NCBI GenBank assembly: GCA_029204225.1
Contig: CM055107.1
Span: 29,101,410-29,165,409 of the forward strand
Length of the DNA: 64,000 bases
Source: Diphasiastrum complanatum
Taxonomy: Eukaryota; Streptophyta; Lycopodiopsida; Lycopodiales; Lycopodiaceae
Direction of reading: 5' to 3'
The stretch's first letter is position 1. Every line of letters starts with the position of its first letter. Below the pieces are notes generated by a model, which saw only the letters and a list, made by a program, of their open reading frames with translations, did not search any database and had not been told where the DNA came from. Made by a program: the position numbers and the translations under genes. Positions 35,540 through 46,957 of the stretch are shown here, piece after piece.

Positions 35540-35931
35540 AGATAAGTAAATAAGGTATGTCTTTAAACAATGTAGGATATCATAGATTTGATAGTTAATC
35601 ATTGTATTTTTTATCATTTGTCTTTGATTTGTAGAATAGAAAAAAGTTGTTGGAGAAAAAGGGATCTTTGGCAATCAATCATATATGTTATGAATCTCTA
35701 AATGTTGATGTTGTGAGATTAAGTGATGCATTTACATGTCATTTTATTGAATGGTTTGTCAAATTGTGTGGTGATTGAATCAACGTGGTTTTTGTATATT
35801 TATTATTATGTTTTGATCTTAAGATTGGATCACATAAACTTACACGTCGAAAAAAAATAGCTATTGATTGTATTTATTGATTTGCCTTTGATTGATTGAT
35901 TTGTAGATAAAAAGGATGATAGTTTTGAAAC

Positions 35932-36317
35932 TTAGGCTAAAGTAAATCGATGATATAGATCACCACTCGAATGCCAATATTCTAGCTGCAAGTGGTGCAT
36001 GCATATTTAGCATGCTTGCCAATGTGACTTCAAATACAATATTTTCATGAATTCATAAATAAATTTTTCATTTGTGTGATTGCATCTAAAATGGGATCAT
36101 TCTGGCAACAAGTCCTTTTATCAATGAAAAGCATGTAAGTTTTGTAAGACTAGAAAGCATAGCTATTTTTGATGGGCTACTCTCCTACATCTGTTATCAT
36201 GCCCTTAATTACTTCCTGACATTTGTTGCTCATGAAGACTTGGAATAGGAGGCAATTGAGAAGAGAGATGTCTAGTTTGCAGCGATTCCTAAGCGTTTTC
36301 TACTACTACATTAAAAT
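35932..36317 (+). repeat. Third copy of inverted-repeat terminus
   Basis: Closely matches 34447-34880 in direct orientation (CTTAGGCTAAAGTAAATCGA, CATGCATATTTAGCATGCTT, TTTGTAAGACTAGAAAGC and TTGAGAAGAGAGATGTCTAG are shared). Small deletions remove part of the 34600s and 34800s. It is separated from the parent copy by the motif array and the GA run. Confidence 0.9.
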
Positions 36318-36324
36318 TATGAAT

Positions 36325-37045
36325 TTCACACGTGTGGAGTGCCCACTACATGTGATTTAGATCTCCTAAGGTGTGTCGATGCACAATGATCAAGATTAGA
36401 TTGAGATTCAAGATCTATCTTACTCTCAATGGCAAAAACACACTACTACATGCATTAACTCACTTCCAAAGTACATACACACGTGTGGGAAGTGTTCCAA
36501 AATCAAACTATGTAAAATTAATCTCCTCTCCTCCAGTAGAGAGAGAATCCCACCAAATTATAGATCGCGGGTAGAGAGAGAATGCTAGAAAAACACTTAG
36601 TCTCAAAATCCACAAGATATCCAAATTACTTAGATCAAAATGAGAAATACAATGGTACTATAGATCCACGAGCTAACACAATGCTCAAACATGATATGAC
36701 CACACATTTACCACCTCTTAATCCTATTGGACCATTGATCCATTCACTTATGATTCTATTGGACCATTCTCAAGCATATCTAAAATCCTATTGGACCATT
36801 GATGGTTCCACGTCTAAATCCTATTGGACCTCTTGAACTTCATCAAAAATAATAATTACACTTGTCTACTATCCATTTAGCTCGAGTTTTATCTCCTACA
36901 CTACTTTGGCTCGATAGCGGCATTACATGTGGAATTGGACAATTTGCCATCTATGCCAAATTTGACCCTATCAATATCCTACACCAAGATGCTTGACATA
37001 AAAAAGTGTACAACTAACATAGATAATTTTTTTGCATTTCTCACA
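36325..37045 (-). repeat. 3' LTR of decayed minus-strand copia element
   Basis: Ends TTTCTCACA at 37045 directly before CTCCTCC, the complement of a polypurine tract, so the high end is secure. The low end is uncertain. Inside are two CACACGTGTGG words (near 36328 and 36478) and four copies of ATCCTATTGGACC (36722-36832), a word also present in the LTRs at 40977 and 46184. Confidence 0.6.
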
Positions 37046-37051
37046 CTCCTC

Positions 37052-40000
37052 CTAAAAAGTTATATGTTGAAGATTAAGCATTGATCTTGATATAAATCCA
37101 AGATTAGATTTATGTTTGATGAAGGCACTTTTGCTCAAAGGCTTGGTGAGTAGATCGGCAATACAAGAGGATGTGTTGACATGCTCCAGATAGATTTCTC
37201 CTCCAATAAGCTTTTCTCTCACAAAGTGGTGTGCCACTTCTATGTGCTTGCTCCTTGCATGAAATATGGGATTATTGGCAAGAGCTTGGGCCGAGATATT
37301 GTCACACTTGATCATTGGTAGATCATCTTCCTTGATGCACTCTATCTCCAATAATAATCTCTTGATCCAAAGCACTTCTTTGGTAGCTGTGGTGAGTGCT
37401 TTGTACTCGTCCTTACATGAAGAAAGAGATATAGCATCTTGCTTTTTGGAAAGCCAAGATATTAGATTGCCTCCAAGAAATATACAATGTATGCACTAAT
37501 AGACTTTCGATCCATCTTATCACTTGCAAAGTCCAAATCCGAGTAGCCAACAATGGATAAATCTTCACTTTTATAAAGTAGGCCATAATCACAAGATGAA
37601 GATATGTATCTAAGAATCCTCTTGGCCATCTTCCAATGATGGATCTTAGGATCTTGCATAAATTGACTCAGTTTGTGCACACAAAAACTCAAATTAGGCC
37701 TAGTGATGGTAAGCCAAATTAAGGAGCCTATAAGACTCCTAAAAAGTGTGATGTCCTCGAAGGATCACACCTTTATTAGGATCTTTCACAATTTGCTCCA
37801 TTGGAGTATCTATGCTCTTAGAAGTTTCCATATGGAATTTTTTCAATATAGAATAATGAGCATATCTAGATTGACATATAAAAACATAATCTTCATGAAA
37901 GTCAATCTTTAGGCCTAGAATGTAATAAATCTCTCCTAGATCTTGCATTTTAAACTCATTTCCAAGTGCTAGCTTAGTTTCTTTAACTAGCTTGATACAA
38001 CTTCCACAAAGTGTCAACAAGCTTTATATACATGGAAGGATCATAGTCACTAAGAATAAATCCTAGTGAGATAAGAAAGGTGTTGAGTCTTGAATACCAT
38101 GATCTTGGTGCTTGCTAAAGTCCATAAAGACTTTTGAAGAGCAAGCACACTATGGACTCATCCTTGATGAATCCTTGAGGTTGTTCCATATAAATCTCCT
38201 CCTCAAAATAACCATAAAAAAAAGCATTGGATACATCTAATCGGGACACCTTCCATTTGAAAAAACAAGCAAGAGAAATAAGAATTATTATTGTCACCAT
38301 CTTTGCAATAGGTGCAAAGGTCTCCTCATAGCCAAGGTCATGGATTTGAGAAAATCCTTTGGCACATAATCTTGCCTTGAACTTGTTGATGGTGCCATCA
38401 TGATTGTATTTGATTTGAAATACCCACTTGCAACCAATCACATGATTGTTGGATGGTGGATCCACAAGCTCCCAACTATTGTTGGTGATCAATGCATCAA
38501 AAGGCATAATTAGTGGAATCAAGATCCACTTGCTTGCCTTTATCAACATAAGAGAGACTCTTAGGCTCGGATCTATCTCTTATAGATCTTCTTGGTGAAA
38601 AAATTCGAGGAGAATCCTCTTCAAATCTCGACCCCATTTTCACATAATAATTGTCTTCAATAGCAACAGTTGGTGATGCATCTATAGATGACTTGATATC
38701 GGCCACTTCAAAAGATGAATGTTGATCTCATAAAATAACATCTCTACTTTCAATCACCTGAGAAGTAGAGAGAACAAAGACTCTATAAGCCTTTTTGGTG
38801 GATGAGTATCCAACCATGATGTCTTTGCATGATGTAGGATCACCCTTCTTCCTTATTTTCAAGGGAATATGGGAAAAGAATATGCATCCAAAAACTCTAA
38901 GGTGATCAACCTTAGGCTTTTTCAAATATAAGATCTCATATGGTGACTTTCCTCCAAGAGCTATATGTGGGAGTTTATTACAAAGATAATTTGCACAACT
39001 TATGGCTTCTCCCCAGAAGTCTTTTGGCAAGGATTCCTCAATCCTCATGGATTTTGCACATTCACATAAGGATCTATTCTTTCTCTCGGCCACTCCATTT
39101 TGAGATGGAGAGTAGGCACAATAGAACCCCCTTTTATGCCTTCAAGCTCACAATAGTCATGGAATTTATTGGAGATATACTCTCCACCTCCATCACATCT
39201 AAAAGCTTCAATCTTAAATGATAATTGCTTCTCAACATAATCTTTGAAAATAAGGAAATGATCAAACACCATAGATTTAGAAGCAAGAAGATATATCCAA
39301 GTGAATCGTGTGAAATCATCAATAAAGGCAACAAAACAAGTGGCTCCCTCCTTGCTCGTAGATGATGAGAAATGAACATCCGAGTGGATCAAATCCAAAG
39401 GATGCTTACTCTTGATACAAGATCTTGTAAATGGCTTGTTGTGAGAGTTAGCAATAGCACAAGCCTCACATGGCTTGATCTCCTTGGAAAATGACTTTGG
39501 CAAGCCAATAGCTTTGGTTTCTTTGACCATAGAGAGCGTGGATTTGTAACCTCCTATGCCATAACTCCTCCATAGATAGCTTGTTCGCAAGAGCAACATT
39601 ACAAGCATTTATACATTCTCTTGGATCTAGTTTATATATGCCTCCAAATCTAGATCCTAGTACAAGTATCTCATCATTCTTCTTGATAGTACAAGTATCA
39701 ACATTGAATTTCACATCAAGGCCATTATCAAGCAATTGGCCAACACTAATAAGATTCTTAGTAAGCTTAGGTACATAAAGAACCTTAGTAAGAGAAAGAA
39801 CATTAGAAGATGCAAGCTTTAAGAGAATCTTCCCAATTCCTTCAATAGGACATTCATAATCATTTGTAGTGTATATTGATTTCTTGGCTCCATCATAAAG
39901 TGCAATAGAAGAGAAAGAGTCCTTGGAGCTACACATATGTGAAGAGGCTCCACTATCAATATACCATAATCCATCCTTCTTGAAAGGAGAGGATGAGAAG

Positions 40001-40691
40001 CTAGAGACCATAAGAGATCCATCTTCATCACTTGCAATAGTGTCTTCCTTCCCATTGGTGATGTTGGCTTGCTTGAGTTGATTCTTCTTCTTGAAGCAAT
40101 TGATGGCATAATGGCCCTTCTTGCCATAATAAGAGCACTTGATCTTCTTCTTCTTGACCTTGGATATAGAAGAACTCAAGGAGTCATCCTCCTCCTCAGC
40201 TTTGCCATCATTATGATTGAGAGACATCTTGTCCAGCCTCAAGAGTTTGTACTCTTATCTTGATTCTTCAAAAATTAGCACACTTTGGAGGGCCTCCAAG
40301 CTTGGTTGCTCCTCCTTAATGGCATAGGATTGGAATTCATTTCTCAAGACATTGAGTGATTGATAGAATCACCAATGCATGCAAGCTCCCTATGAATATC
40401 CTTGACTCTCAAAACATAATTAGATGCACTCTCATCACTCTCTTGACTACTTTGAAAGATTTGATTTCTAAGAGTGAGGAGTCTAGAGGTGTTCTTTGCC
40501 TCATAGATAGTCTTGAGACAATCCCAAGCTTCTTTGGTTGTATTGCAAGTACCTATCTCCCTCAATATCTCATTAGAGACATTCATCTTAATGTAGTGGA
40601 GAGCCATCCTAGCTCTCTTCTTGTATTTTTGTACCTCTTGAAGAACTTGTGGCTCTTCTTCTATCCAAGAATGTGAAGAATTGTAGAACAT
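37052..40691 (-). pseudogene. copia polyprotein, nearly full length but broken
   Basis: From high to low coordinate: gag (LQEVQKYKKRARMALHYIKM), a zinc knuckle whose second Cys is Tyr (CSYYGKKGHYAINC), protease (WYIDSGASSHMC), pre-integrase (ELWHRRLQIHALYG), integrase (IHSDVHFSS, RCDGGGEYIS; the third acidic residue is in MAERKNRSLCEC), the linker (SPRRSIRDRSEPKSLSYVDK), RT (NNHVIGCKWVFQIKYNHDGT, MVTIIILISLACFF), and RNase H (VGYSDLDFASDKMDRKS, CDNISAQALANNPIFHARSK, CIADLLTKPL). At least seven frame changes occur, and the RT catalytic box is lost in a gap around 38021-38114. Gag lacks its first residues and no primer site or 5' LTR follows at 40692-40976. Confidence 0.92.
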
Positions 40692-40976
40692 ATCTATCTT
40701 ATGTATGTTAATTTTGGGGGTTCTACCAATGTAAATTGATTGAACATATCCAAGGTGTGTGAATTGAGCAGATATCCTTCTAGAATAGGGCGAGTTTGGG
40801 TAGGTAGATCAAGTTCCATTGACATGTAAAAAGTCTAGTTGGTCTAGTATGACATGCAACAATGTTCACAATGATTGATATGCATGTAGATTTACACATG
40901 GAAATGGTCTAATATGACCTTGTAGAAACTCGAACCATCATAAATGCATTGTGTCCTAAGTTTCCATTGTGACATG

Positions 40977-41629
40977 TGTGAAAAATTGTCAACTAGTAGT
41001 ATTTTCCTAACTTGAGATTTTGTAGGCCTATGGCCAAATAAAAGTTAGAGATAGGTTCATACATGTATGTAGAGGCCCAAAGTATGTGTACACTACTTTT
41101 GAGGTCACATTAATTAGAGGAGGTCGAGTGTGGAGCTCTTCTATTGGCTCATAATTTGGTGCATTCCTATTTGACCAAATTTCTAGGTATATGGGTGAAT
41201 ACTATTGGACCCCAATTTTAGCCTATCATAAGACAAGTGGCCAAGAGGCACTATGGCTGCTATAAATAGCCATCTCCACGAGTATGTACACATCTCATTT
41301 TCATTCTATTGAATGAATGTTATGCTCTTTGAAGATCCATCTTCTTCTCTCTCACTTTTTTGTTCATATCTTGCATTCTAGCCACTAGAATTGTGATTTC
41401 TTTGTTGCTATGGCTTCACACGTGTGAAATGCAGGTTGTAGGCTCTGAAGTACGGACAGGGACAGCAAGTTTCTGTTTGTGGAAGCTTATGATCAGATTT
41501 TGATGTTTAGTTGATGTTTAGTATGCTTAACATCACAATTTCTATCATTTTTTCAATCTAGATGTGCATAACTTCCATGGCCAAGATCTTTATGAAACTT
41601 TAGCATCTTTTGGATCTGAGTTTTTCACA
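40977..41629 (+). repeat. 5' LTR of complete copia element
   Basis: Bounded by TGTGAAAAA and TTTTTCACA, perfect 9-bp inverted ends. A TATA box (TATAAATAG) is at 41261-41269 and a perfect 14-bp palindrome TTCACACGTGTGAA at 41415-41428. The last bases abut the primer site. Confidence 0.95.
41261..41269 (+). promoter_or_regulatory. TATA box in copia 5' LTR
   Basis: TATAAATAG preceded by GGCTGC. It lies 285 bases inside the LTR, a plausible U3/R position; the same box is at 46468-46476 in the 3' LTR. Confidence 0.75.
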
Positions 41630-41641
41630 TGGTATCAGAGC
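41630..41641 (+). promoter_or_regulatory. Primer binding site
   Basis: TGGTATCAGAGC directly after the LTR end, complementary to initiator tRNA-Met. The following 41642-42238 is untranslated leader with no other feature. Confidence 0.95.
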
Positions 41642-42238
41642 ATTAGGCGGCCAAATGTGCAGGTTTTGCCAGATTTAGAAGAGATTTGTGGGCGAGTTTG
41701 CTTTTGTAGCATTCCAATCAAGTTTCTAGCTAAAAATCTTGTTGATTTATGTGTAGAAATTGGATCTTTGTGATCAAAACATCATTTGTATGCATTTCAA
41801 TTGAAGTAGGGCGAATTCCCTCTGTACTTATTAGAATAAGGAGACAAAAATTGTTTTGGAAAGAGGGAGATGCAAGATCCAACAAGATCCTATTAGTTTT
41901 CCATTCTAGCATATAGTTTTTTGATTCAATTTCTTGCTTCTTCATGTCAAAAACTTCAAAATTGATGTAACCCTCTGATTTTCAGTTTGCTGAATGATTC
42001 AAGAGTGTATTTCAATCTTAGGAGTGAGGGAAAAGCAAGTATATTGAGGTTTGGTCTTGGTTTGATCAAGAAATCATAAAACTAGTGGCTAAAATTAAGG
42101 AAAAAGTGAGGAAAAGAGAGAAAAAGTAAGGTTTTAGGTTCCAAATCTTTGTGATTTCTTCTTGTGTTTCATTTGTTAATTCAAGAGAGTGCTTAGTGCA
42201 TTGGAACAGGTCAAAGATCAGAGATCAATCATTGCAAC

Positions 42239-45200
42239 ATGGCTACAAATGGAGGCTACATGTTGGAAAGCAATGATAGGCTTACCTCCCTCAACTATTC
42301 TACTTGGAAAGTAAGGATGGAGTCTTTGCTTGAGATGAATGAGTTGATGGATATTGTTGTAGGTGTGGAGGAGAGACCTTTGGCACCTCAAGAACAATTG
42401 AGGTATGACAAGAGGGCAAAGAAAGCCCTTCACATGATCAAGATGAATGTGACAAATGAGCTTATCAAAGAGGTTGGTAAGTGCACATCATCTAGTGAAG
42501 CTTGGGAAGCCTTGAAGAAGGTTTATGAATCCAAGTCTACTTCTAGAGTGTTGACTTTAAGAAGGCAAATCTTTTCTTGTATGCAAAAGAAGAGTGAGAA
42601 TGGACATGCTTTTGTTTTGAGAGTTAAAGCATTGAATGATGAGTTAGCATGCATTAATGATGGCATAAATAATGAGGAGCTTGTTCAAGTGATTCTCAAT
42701 GGCTTGTTGGATGATCATGCTAATCTTGTTCAAAGTTATGCTATCCAAAAATGTTTACCAAGTGTTGGAGACTTGCAAGAGGTCTTGTTGGCTGAAGAAT
42801 TCAGGTTGCAAGCAAGAGTGGGAGCATCTTCTACATCTCAAGGAGGAGAAGAGGAGGCAATGTTCTCTAAAGGCAAGTTCAAGGGCAAAGGTAAAAGCAA
42901 TTGGTCTAAAGGGCAAGACCAAGGTGAGCACTCTACTTTTGGCAAAAAGAAGGATAGATCTAAGCTAAAATGTTTCTATTGTGGAGTCAAAGGGCATTTT
43001 GCTAGTGATTGTTTTAAGAAAAAGAGGGATCAAGGGGAAAAGCAAACCAATCTAACTATTGATGAGGGTGGGGATGAGCTTCTTTCAAATGATGCTTTTG
43101 TTATGTCATCTTGCTTGTTGGCTAATCATGGAGACATTGATCCTTGGTGGATTGATAGTGGAGCCACTTCTCATATGACATATCATAAAGAGTATTTTTC
43201 ATCTTTAATGGCATTTGATGGTGATAGGAAGGTAATCTATACCGCAAATGATGGTGAGTGTGCAATCAAGGGGATTGGCACAATTCCTATTTCACTTTCT
43301 ACAAATAGGAATATAGAATTGAAAGATGTTTTGCTCATTCCATCCATTACCAAGAACTTACTTAGTGTAAGCCAAATGCTTGACAAAGGATTCAAAGTTG
43401 AGTTTGATGGTGATGCTTGCTTGATCAAAAAGGGGTGTAGTATCATTGCAAAAGGGAAAAGGCAAGGGAAATTGTTCAAGCTTGATGCATGTGTTGTTGC
43501 TAACCAAGTTGGATGCATGGCAAATGAACAAATGTCAATTCAAGAGGTATGGCATAAAAGGATGGGACATCTCAACTACAAGGCCTTGGAGGTAATAGCC
43601 AAAAAGGAGGTAGTAAGGGGACTTCCCAAGTCTCTTACTTGCTTGAATCATGTTTGTGAAGAATGTGCTTTGTCTAAATCACATAGATTGCCATATACTA
43701 GATCTATATCTAGATCTAAGATGCCTTTTTCTCTCTTGCATTCGGATATTCATGGTGTTACTACAATTAGCAATGGAGGTGCTAAGATGTATGTAACTTT
43801 CATTGATGATTTTAGTAGATTTTGTTGGGTTTATCTACTAAAGAGCAAGGATGAGGTGTTTGATGTGTTTGTCAAGTTCAAAGTTGCTATTGAGACTCAA
43901 TTTACAACCAAAATCAAATGCTTGAGGAGCGACAATGGTGGTGAATACATTTCTAACAAATTCAAAGCCTTTTGCGATGAGCATGGGATCAAGAGGGAGT
44001 ACACATGTCCAAGAACACCACAACAAAATGGAGTGGCCGAGAGGAAGAATAGAACCTTGTGTGAGAGTGCAAAGGCAATGAGATTGAATGCTAATCTTCC
44101 TAAACCTTTTTGGAGTGATGCTTTGTTGTGTGCAAATTTCCTATGCAATAGATGGCCAAGTGTTGTATTGGAAGGAAAAACCCCTTTTGAAGCTTTGTTT
44201 GGTACGAAGCCTAATGTCAAGTTTCTAAGAACTTTTGGATGCATTTGCTACTTCAACATTACTCTTGATGATAGAACTAAGGAGGATCCATCTTCAAGAA
44301 AGGGCATTTTTGTTGGTTATAGTGAAGTAAGCAAAGCATATAGGATTTATGTTCCTTCAATCAAGAAAGTGTTCACAAGTAGGGATGTCATTTTTGATGA
44401 AAGTAACATTCCAAAAGTTGTTTCAAGTGATGATGGTGTTGTTGCAACTAATGTGCTTGATGACAATGGAGTTGATGACACATTGGATGTGGATGTTGAA
44501 GAAGCCTCTTCAAGTCAAATTCCAAGGAGAACTCCAAGGCATAAAGTGAAACCCTCAAGGCTCACTTATGATGGCAAAGGTAAGCAAGTGGTGGATGGAT
44601 CCAACTATGCTTTCCTAACTTCTTTTGATGTACCTTCATGTGTAGATGAAGCAAGGCAAAAAGAGGAATGGATCCAAGCAATGGATCTTGAGTTTGAAGC
44701 ACTTATGAAGAACAACACATGGAGATTGGTGGAGCTTCCAAAGGGCAAAAGTGCAATTGGATGCAAATGGATCTTCAAGGTAAAGACAAATCAAGATGGA
44801 TCTATCAACAAGTTCAAGGCAAGGTTGGTGGCTAAAGGTTATGCTCAAGAGCATGGCATTGACTATGAGGAAACCTTTGCACCCGTGGCAAAGATGGTGA
44901 GCATAAGAGTAATCATTTCCCTTGCAACTCTTTATGGATGGGATCTTTGGCAATTAGACATTTCTAATGCTTTCTTGAATGGTGATCTTGAAGAGGAAGT
45001 CTACATGGAGCAACCCGAGAGCTATGTTTCTCATAGCAAGCCTAATCATGTGTGTTTTCTACAAAAAAGTTTGTATGGTCTTAAGCAAGCACCAAGGAGT
45101 TGGTATGCTAGGCTTAACTCTTTTCTACTTTCTCAAAACTTCACTATGAGTGAGTATGATCATTCACTTTACTTTAGAATTAGTGCTAATGATGTTACAA

Positions 45201-45766
45201 TCCTTCTAATATATGTGGATGACATTATTTTAAGTGGAGGGAACAAGGAAGATATAGAAGATATCAAGAAAGCACTAAAAAAGGAATTTGAAGTGCATGA
45301 TCTTGGTCTTTTGAGCTATATCTTAGGAATAGAAGTAATTAGAACTTCTCAAATCACTTTTATTTCACAAGAGAAGTATGCTATTTCTATTCTCAATAGA
45401 TTTCATATGGTAGATGCAAATCCTATTGATACACCTATGGAATCACATGTAAAGCTAACTATAAGAGGTAATGAAAGATCCTTCGAGGACATTACTCTCT
45501 ATAGGAAGCTAATAGGTTCTCTTATATATCTAACCATCACAAGACCTGATTTATCTTATTGTGTTGGTAAATTAAGCCAATTCATGCAAGATCCTAGCAT
45601 AGAACATTGGAAACTAGGAAAGAGGATCTTGAGATACATCTCGGGAACAAAAGATTTTGGCATTGTTTATAGAGGCTCATCACCTAACTTATTTGGTTTT
45701 TCAGATTCAGATTTTGCAGGAGACCTTATGGATAGAAAATCCAAAATGCACATGCTATTTTCATAG
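42239..45766 (+). CDS. copia gag-pol polyprotein, frameshifted in RNase H
   Basis: Codes for 1175 residues before an early stop. Gag starts MATNGGYMLESNDRL with YSTWKVRM, and the UBN2 part runs to about residue 190. The zinc knuckle CFYCGVKGHFASDC is at 245-258. Protease active site DSG is at 306-308. The pre-integrase HHCC zinc region is at about 437-488. The integrase triad is D503, D565 and E601, with the expected 35-residue spacing. Reverse transcriptase spans about 820-1060, with YVDD at 992-995. RNase H starts near 1150 (GFSDSDFAGD). One base is missing near 45745 compared with relatives, and the frame closes at 45766. The rest of RNase H continues in another frame. Before that point every catalytic residue is intact. 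Confidence 0.95.
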   Translation: MATNGGYMLESNDRLTSLNYSTWKVRMESLLEMNELMDIVVGVEERPLAPQEQLRYDKRAKKALHMIKMNVTNELIKEVGKCTSSSEAWEALKKVYESKSTSRVLTLRRQIFSCMQKKSENGHAFVLRVKALNDELACINDGINNEELVQVILNGLLDDHANLVQSYAIQKCLPSVGDLQEVLLAEEFRLQARVGASSTSQGGEEEAMFSKGKFKGKGKSNWSKGQDQGEHSTFGKKKDRSKLKCFYCGVKGHFASDCFKKKRDQGEKQTNLTIDEGGDELLSNDAFVMSSCLLANHGDIDPWWIDSGATSHMTYHKEYFSSLMAFDGDRKVIYTANDGECAIKGIGTIPISLSTNRNIELKDVLLIPSITKNLLSVSQMLDKGFKVEFDGDACLIKKGCSIIAKGKRQGKLFKLDACVVANQVGCMANEQMSIQEVWHKRMGHLNYKALEVIAKKEVVRGLPKSLTCLNHVCEECALSKSHRLPYTRSISRSKMPFSLLHSDIHGVTTISNGGAKMYVTFIDDFSRFCWVYLLKSKDEVFDVFVKFKVAIETQFTTKIKCLRSDNGGEYISNKFKAFCDEHGIKREYTCPRTPQQNGVAERKNRTLCESAKAMRLNANLPKPFWSDALLCANFLCNRWPSVVLEGKTPFEALFGTKPNVKFLRTFGCICYFNITLDDRTKEDPSSRKGIFVGYSEVSKAYRIYVPSIKKVFTSRDVIFDESNIPKVVSSDDGVVATNVLDDNGVDDTLDVDVEEASSSQIPRRTPRHKVKPSRLTYDGKGKQVVDGSNYAFLTSFDVPSCVDEARQKEEWIQAMDLEFEALMKNNTWRLVELPKGKSAIGCKWIFKVKTNQDGSINKFKARLVAKGYAQEHGIDYEETFAPVAKMVSIRVIISLATLYGWDLWQLDISNAFLNGDLEEEVYMEQPESYVSHSKPNHVCFLQKSLYGLKQAPRSWYARLNSFLLSQNFTMSEYDHSLYFRISANDVTILLIYVDDIILSGGNKEDIEDIKKALKKEFEVHDLGLLSYILGIEVIRTSQITFISQEKYAISILNRFHMVDANPIDTPMESHVKLTIRGNERSFEDITLYRKLIGSLIYLTITRPDLSYCVGKLSQFMQDPSIEHWKLGKRILRYISGTKDFGIVYRGSSPNLFGFSDSDFAGDLMDRKSKMHMLFS

Positions 45767-46188
45767 GTGATGGAGCTATCTCATGGATGTCGAAGAAACA
45801 AGCAACTATATCACTTTCTTCTAGTGAGGCCGAGTACAAAGCTTTGACATCATGCACAAAGGAGATGGTGTGGATCAAGAGGATGATTATGGAGCTTCAT
45901 TTGCTGGATTTTTCAGAGAGTCCAATCATCTTTTGTGACAACCTTTCAGCCCAAAGTCTAGCAAGCAATCCGGTTTTCCATGCAAGGAGCAAACATATCG
46001 AGGTGGCTTACCATTTTGTGAGAGAACAAGTGTTGGCAAAAGAGATCAAGCTTGAACATGTCCCATCAAAGGAATGTGTGGCTGATATCTTTACCAAAGC
46101 ATTGGGAAAGGACTTATTTTTCAAGCATAGAACAAGTCTTGGTGTACTTTCTAAATCTATGCTAAAACTAGTTGAAGAGGGAGTGTGA
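45746..46188 (+). pseudogene. RNase H C-terminus in shifted frame
   Basis: Carries LSSSEAEYKALTSCTKEM, CDNLSAQSLASNPVFHARSK, HIEVAYHFVREQV and CVADIFTKALGKDL. It ends KLVEEGV with the stop TGA lying inside the 3' LTR (46186-46188). It is separated from the main frame by the single-base loss near 45745. Confidence 0.92.
46174..46183 (+). promoter_or_regulatory. Polypurine tract
   Basis: GAAGAGGGAG immediately before the 3' LTR, the plus-strand primer. It is also coding (Glu-Glu-Gly). Confidence 0.85.
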
Positions 46189-46836
46189 AAAATTGTCAAC
46201 TAGTAGTATTTTCCTAACTTGAGATTTTGTAGGCCTATGGCCAAATAAAAGTTAGAGATAGGTTCATACATGTATGTAGAGGCCCAAAGTATGTGTACAC
46301 TACTTTTGAGGTCACATTAATTAGAGGAGGTCGAGTGTGGAGCTCTTCTATTGGCTCATAATTTGGTGCATTCCTATTTGACCAAATTTCTAGGTATATG
46401 GGTGAATCCTATTGGACCCCAATTTTAGCCTATCATAAGACAAGTGGCCAAGAGGCACTATGGCTGCTATAAATAGCCATCTCCACGAGTATTTACACAT
46501 CTCATTTTCATTCTATTGAATGAATGTTATGCTCTTTGAAGATCCATCTTCTTCTCTCTCACTTTTTTGTTCATATCTTGCATTCTAGCCACTAGAATTG
46601 TGATTTCTTTGTTGCTATGGCTTCACACGTGTGAAATGCAGGTTGTAGGCTCTGAAGTACGAACAGGGACAGCAAGTTTCTGTTTGTGGAAGCTTATGAT
46701 CAGATTTTGATGTTTAGTTGATGTTTAGTATGCTTAACATCACAATTTCTATCATTTTTTCAATCTAGATGTGCATAACTTCCATGGCCAAGATCTTTAT
46801 GAAACTTTAGCATCTTTTGGATCTGAGTTTTTCACA
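46184..46836 (+). repeat. 3' LTR of complete copia element
   Basis: Same length as the 5' LTR. The differences I see are A to C in GGTGAATACTATTGG, G to T in GAGTATGTACAC, and G to A in GTACGGACAGG. Confidence 0.95.
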
Positions 46837-46957
46837 ACATGCAAGGCATGCAAATATAGTAATGGACACATGCATGTAGTTTTCTATTTGTCTAGTTGAG
46901 AAATTGACATTTGGAGAAAGTAGATAGAAGTTAGGTGCAATCTTTGCATGCAAGCTA

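Larger units (their letters stand above)
40977..46836 (+). mobile_element. Complete Ty1/copia retrotransposon, TSD ACATG
   Basis: All parts are present in order: 653-bp LTR, primer site, leader, gag-pol, polypurine tract, 653-bp LTR. It is flanked by ACATG at 40972-40976 and 46837-46841. The LTRs differ at three positions I can see (about 0.5 percent), so insertion was recent. It lies just upstream of the decayed minus-strand copia element and must have inserted after that element lost its 5' end. One frameshift in RNase H is the only coding defect seen. Confidence 0.95.

Noticed and set aside
42218-45000. Minus-strand frames opposite the copia polyprotein
   Set aside because: They are shadows of a gene whose catalytic motifs are all on the plus strand.
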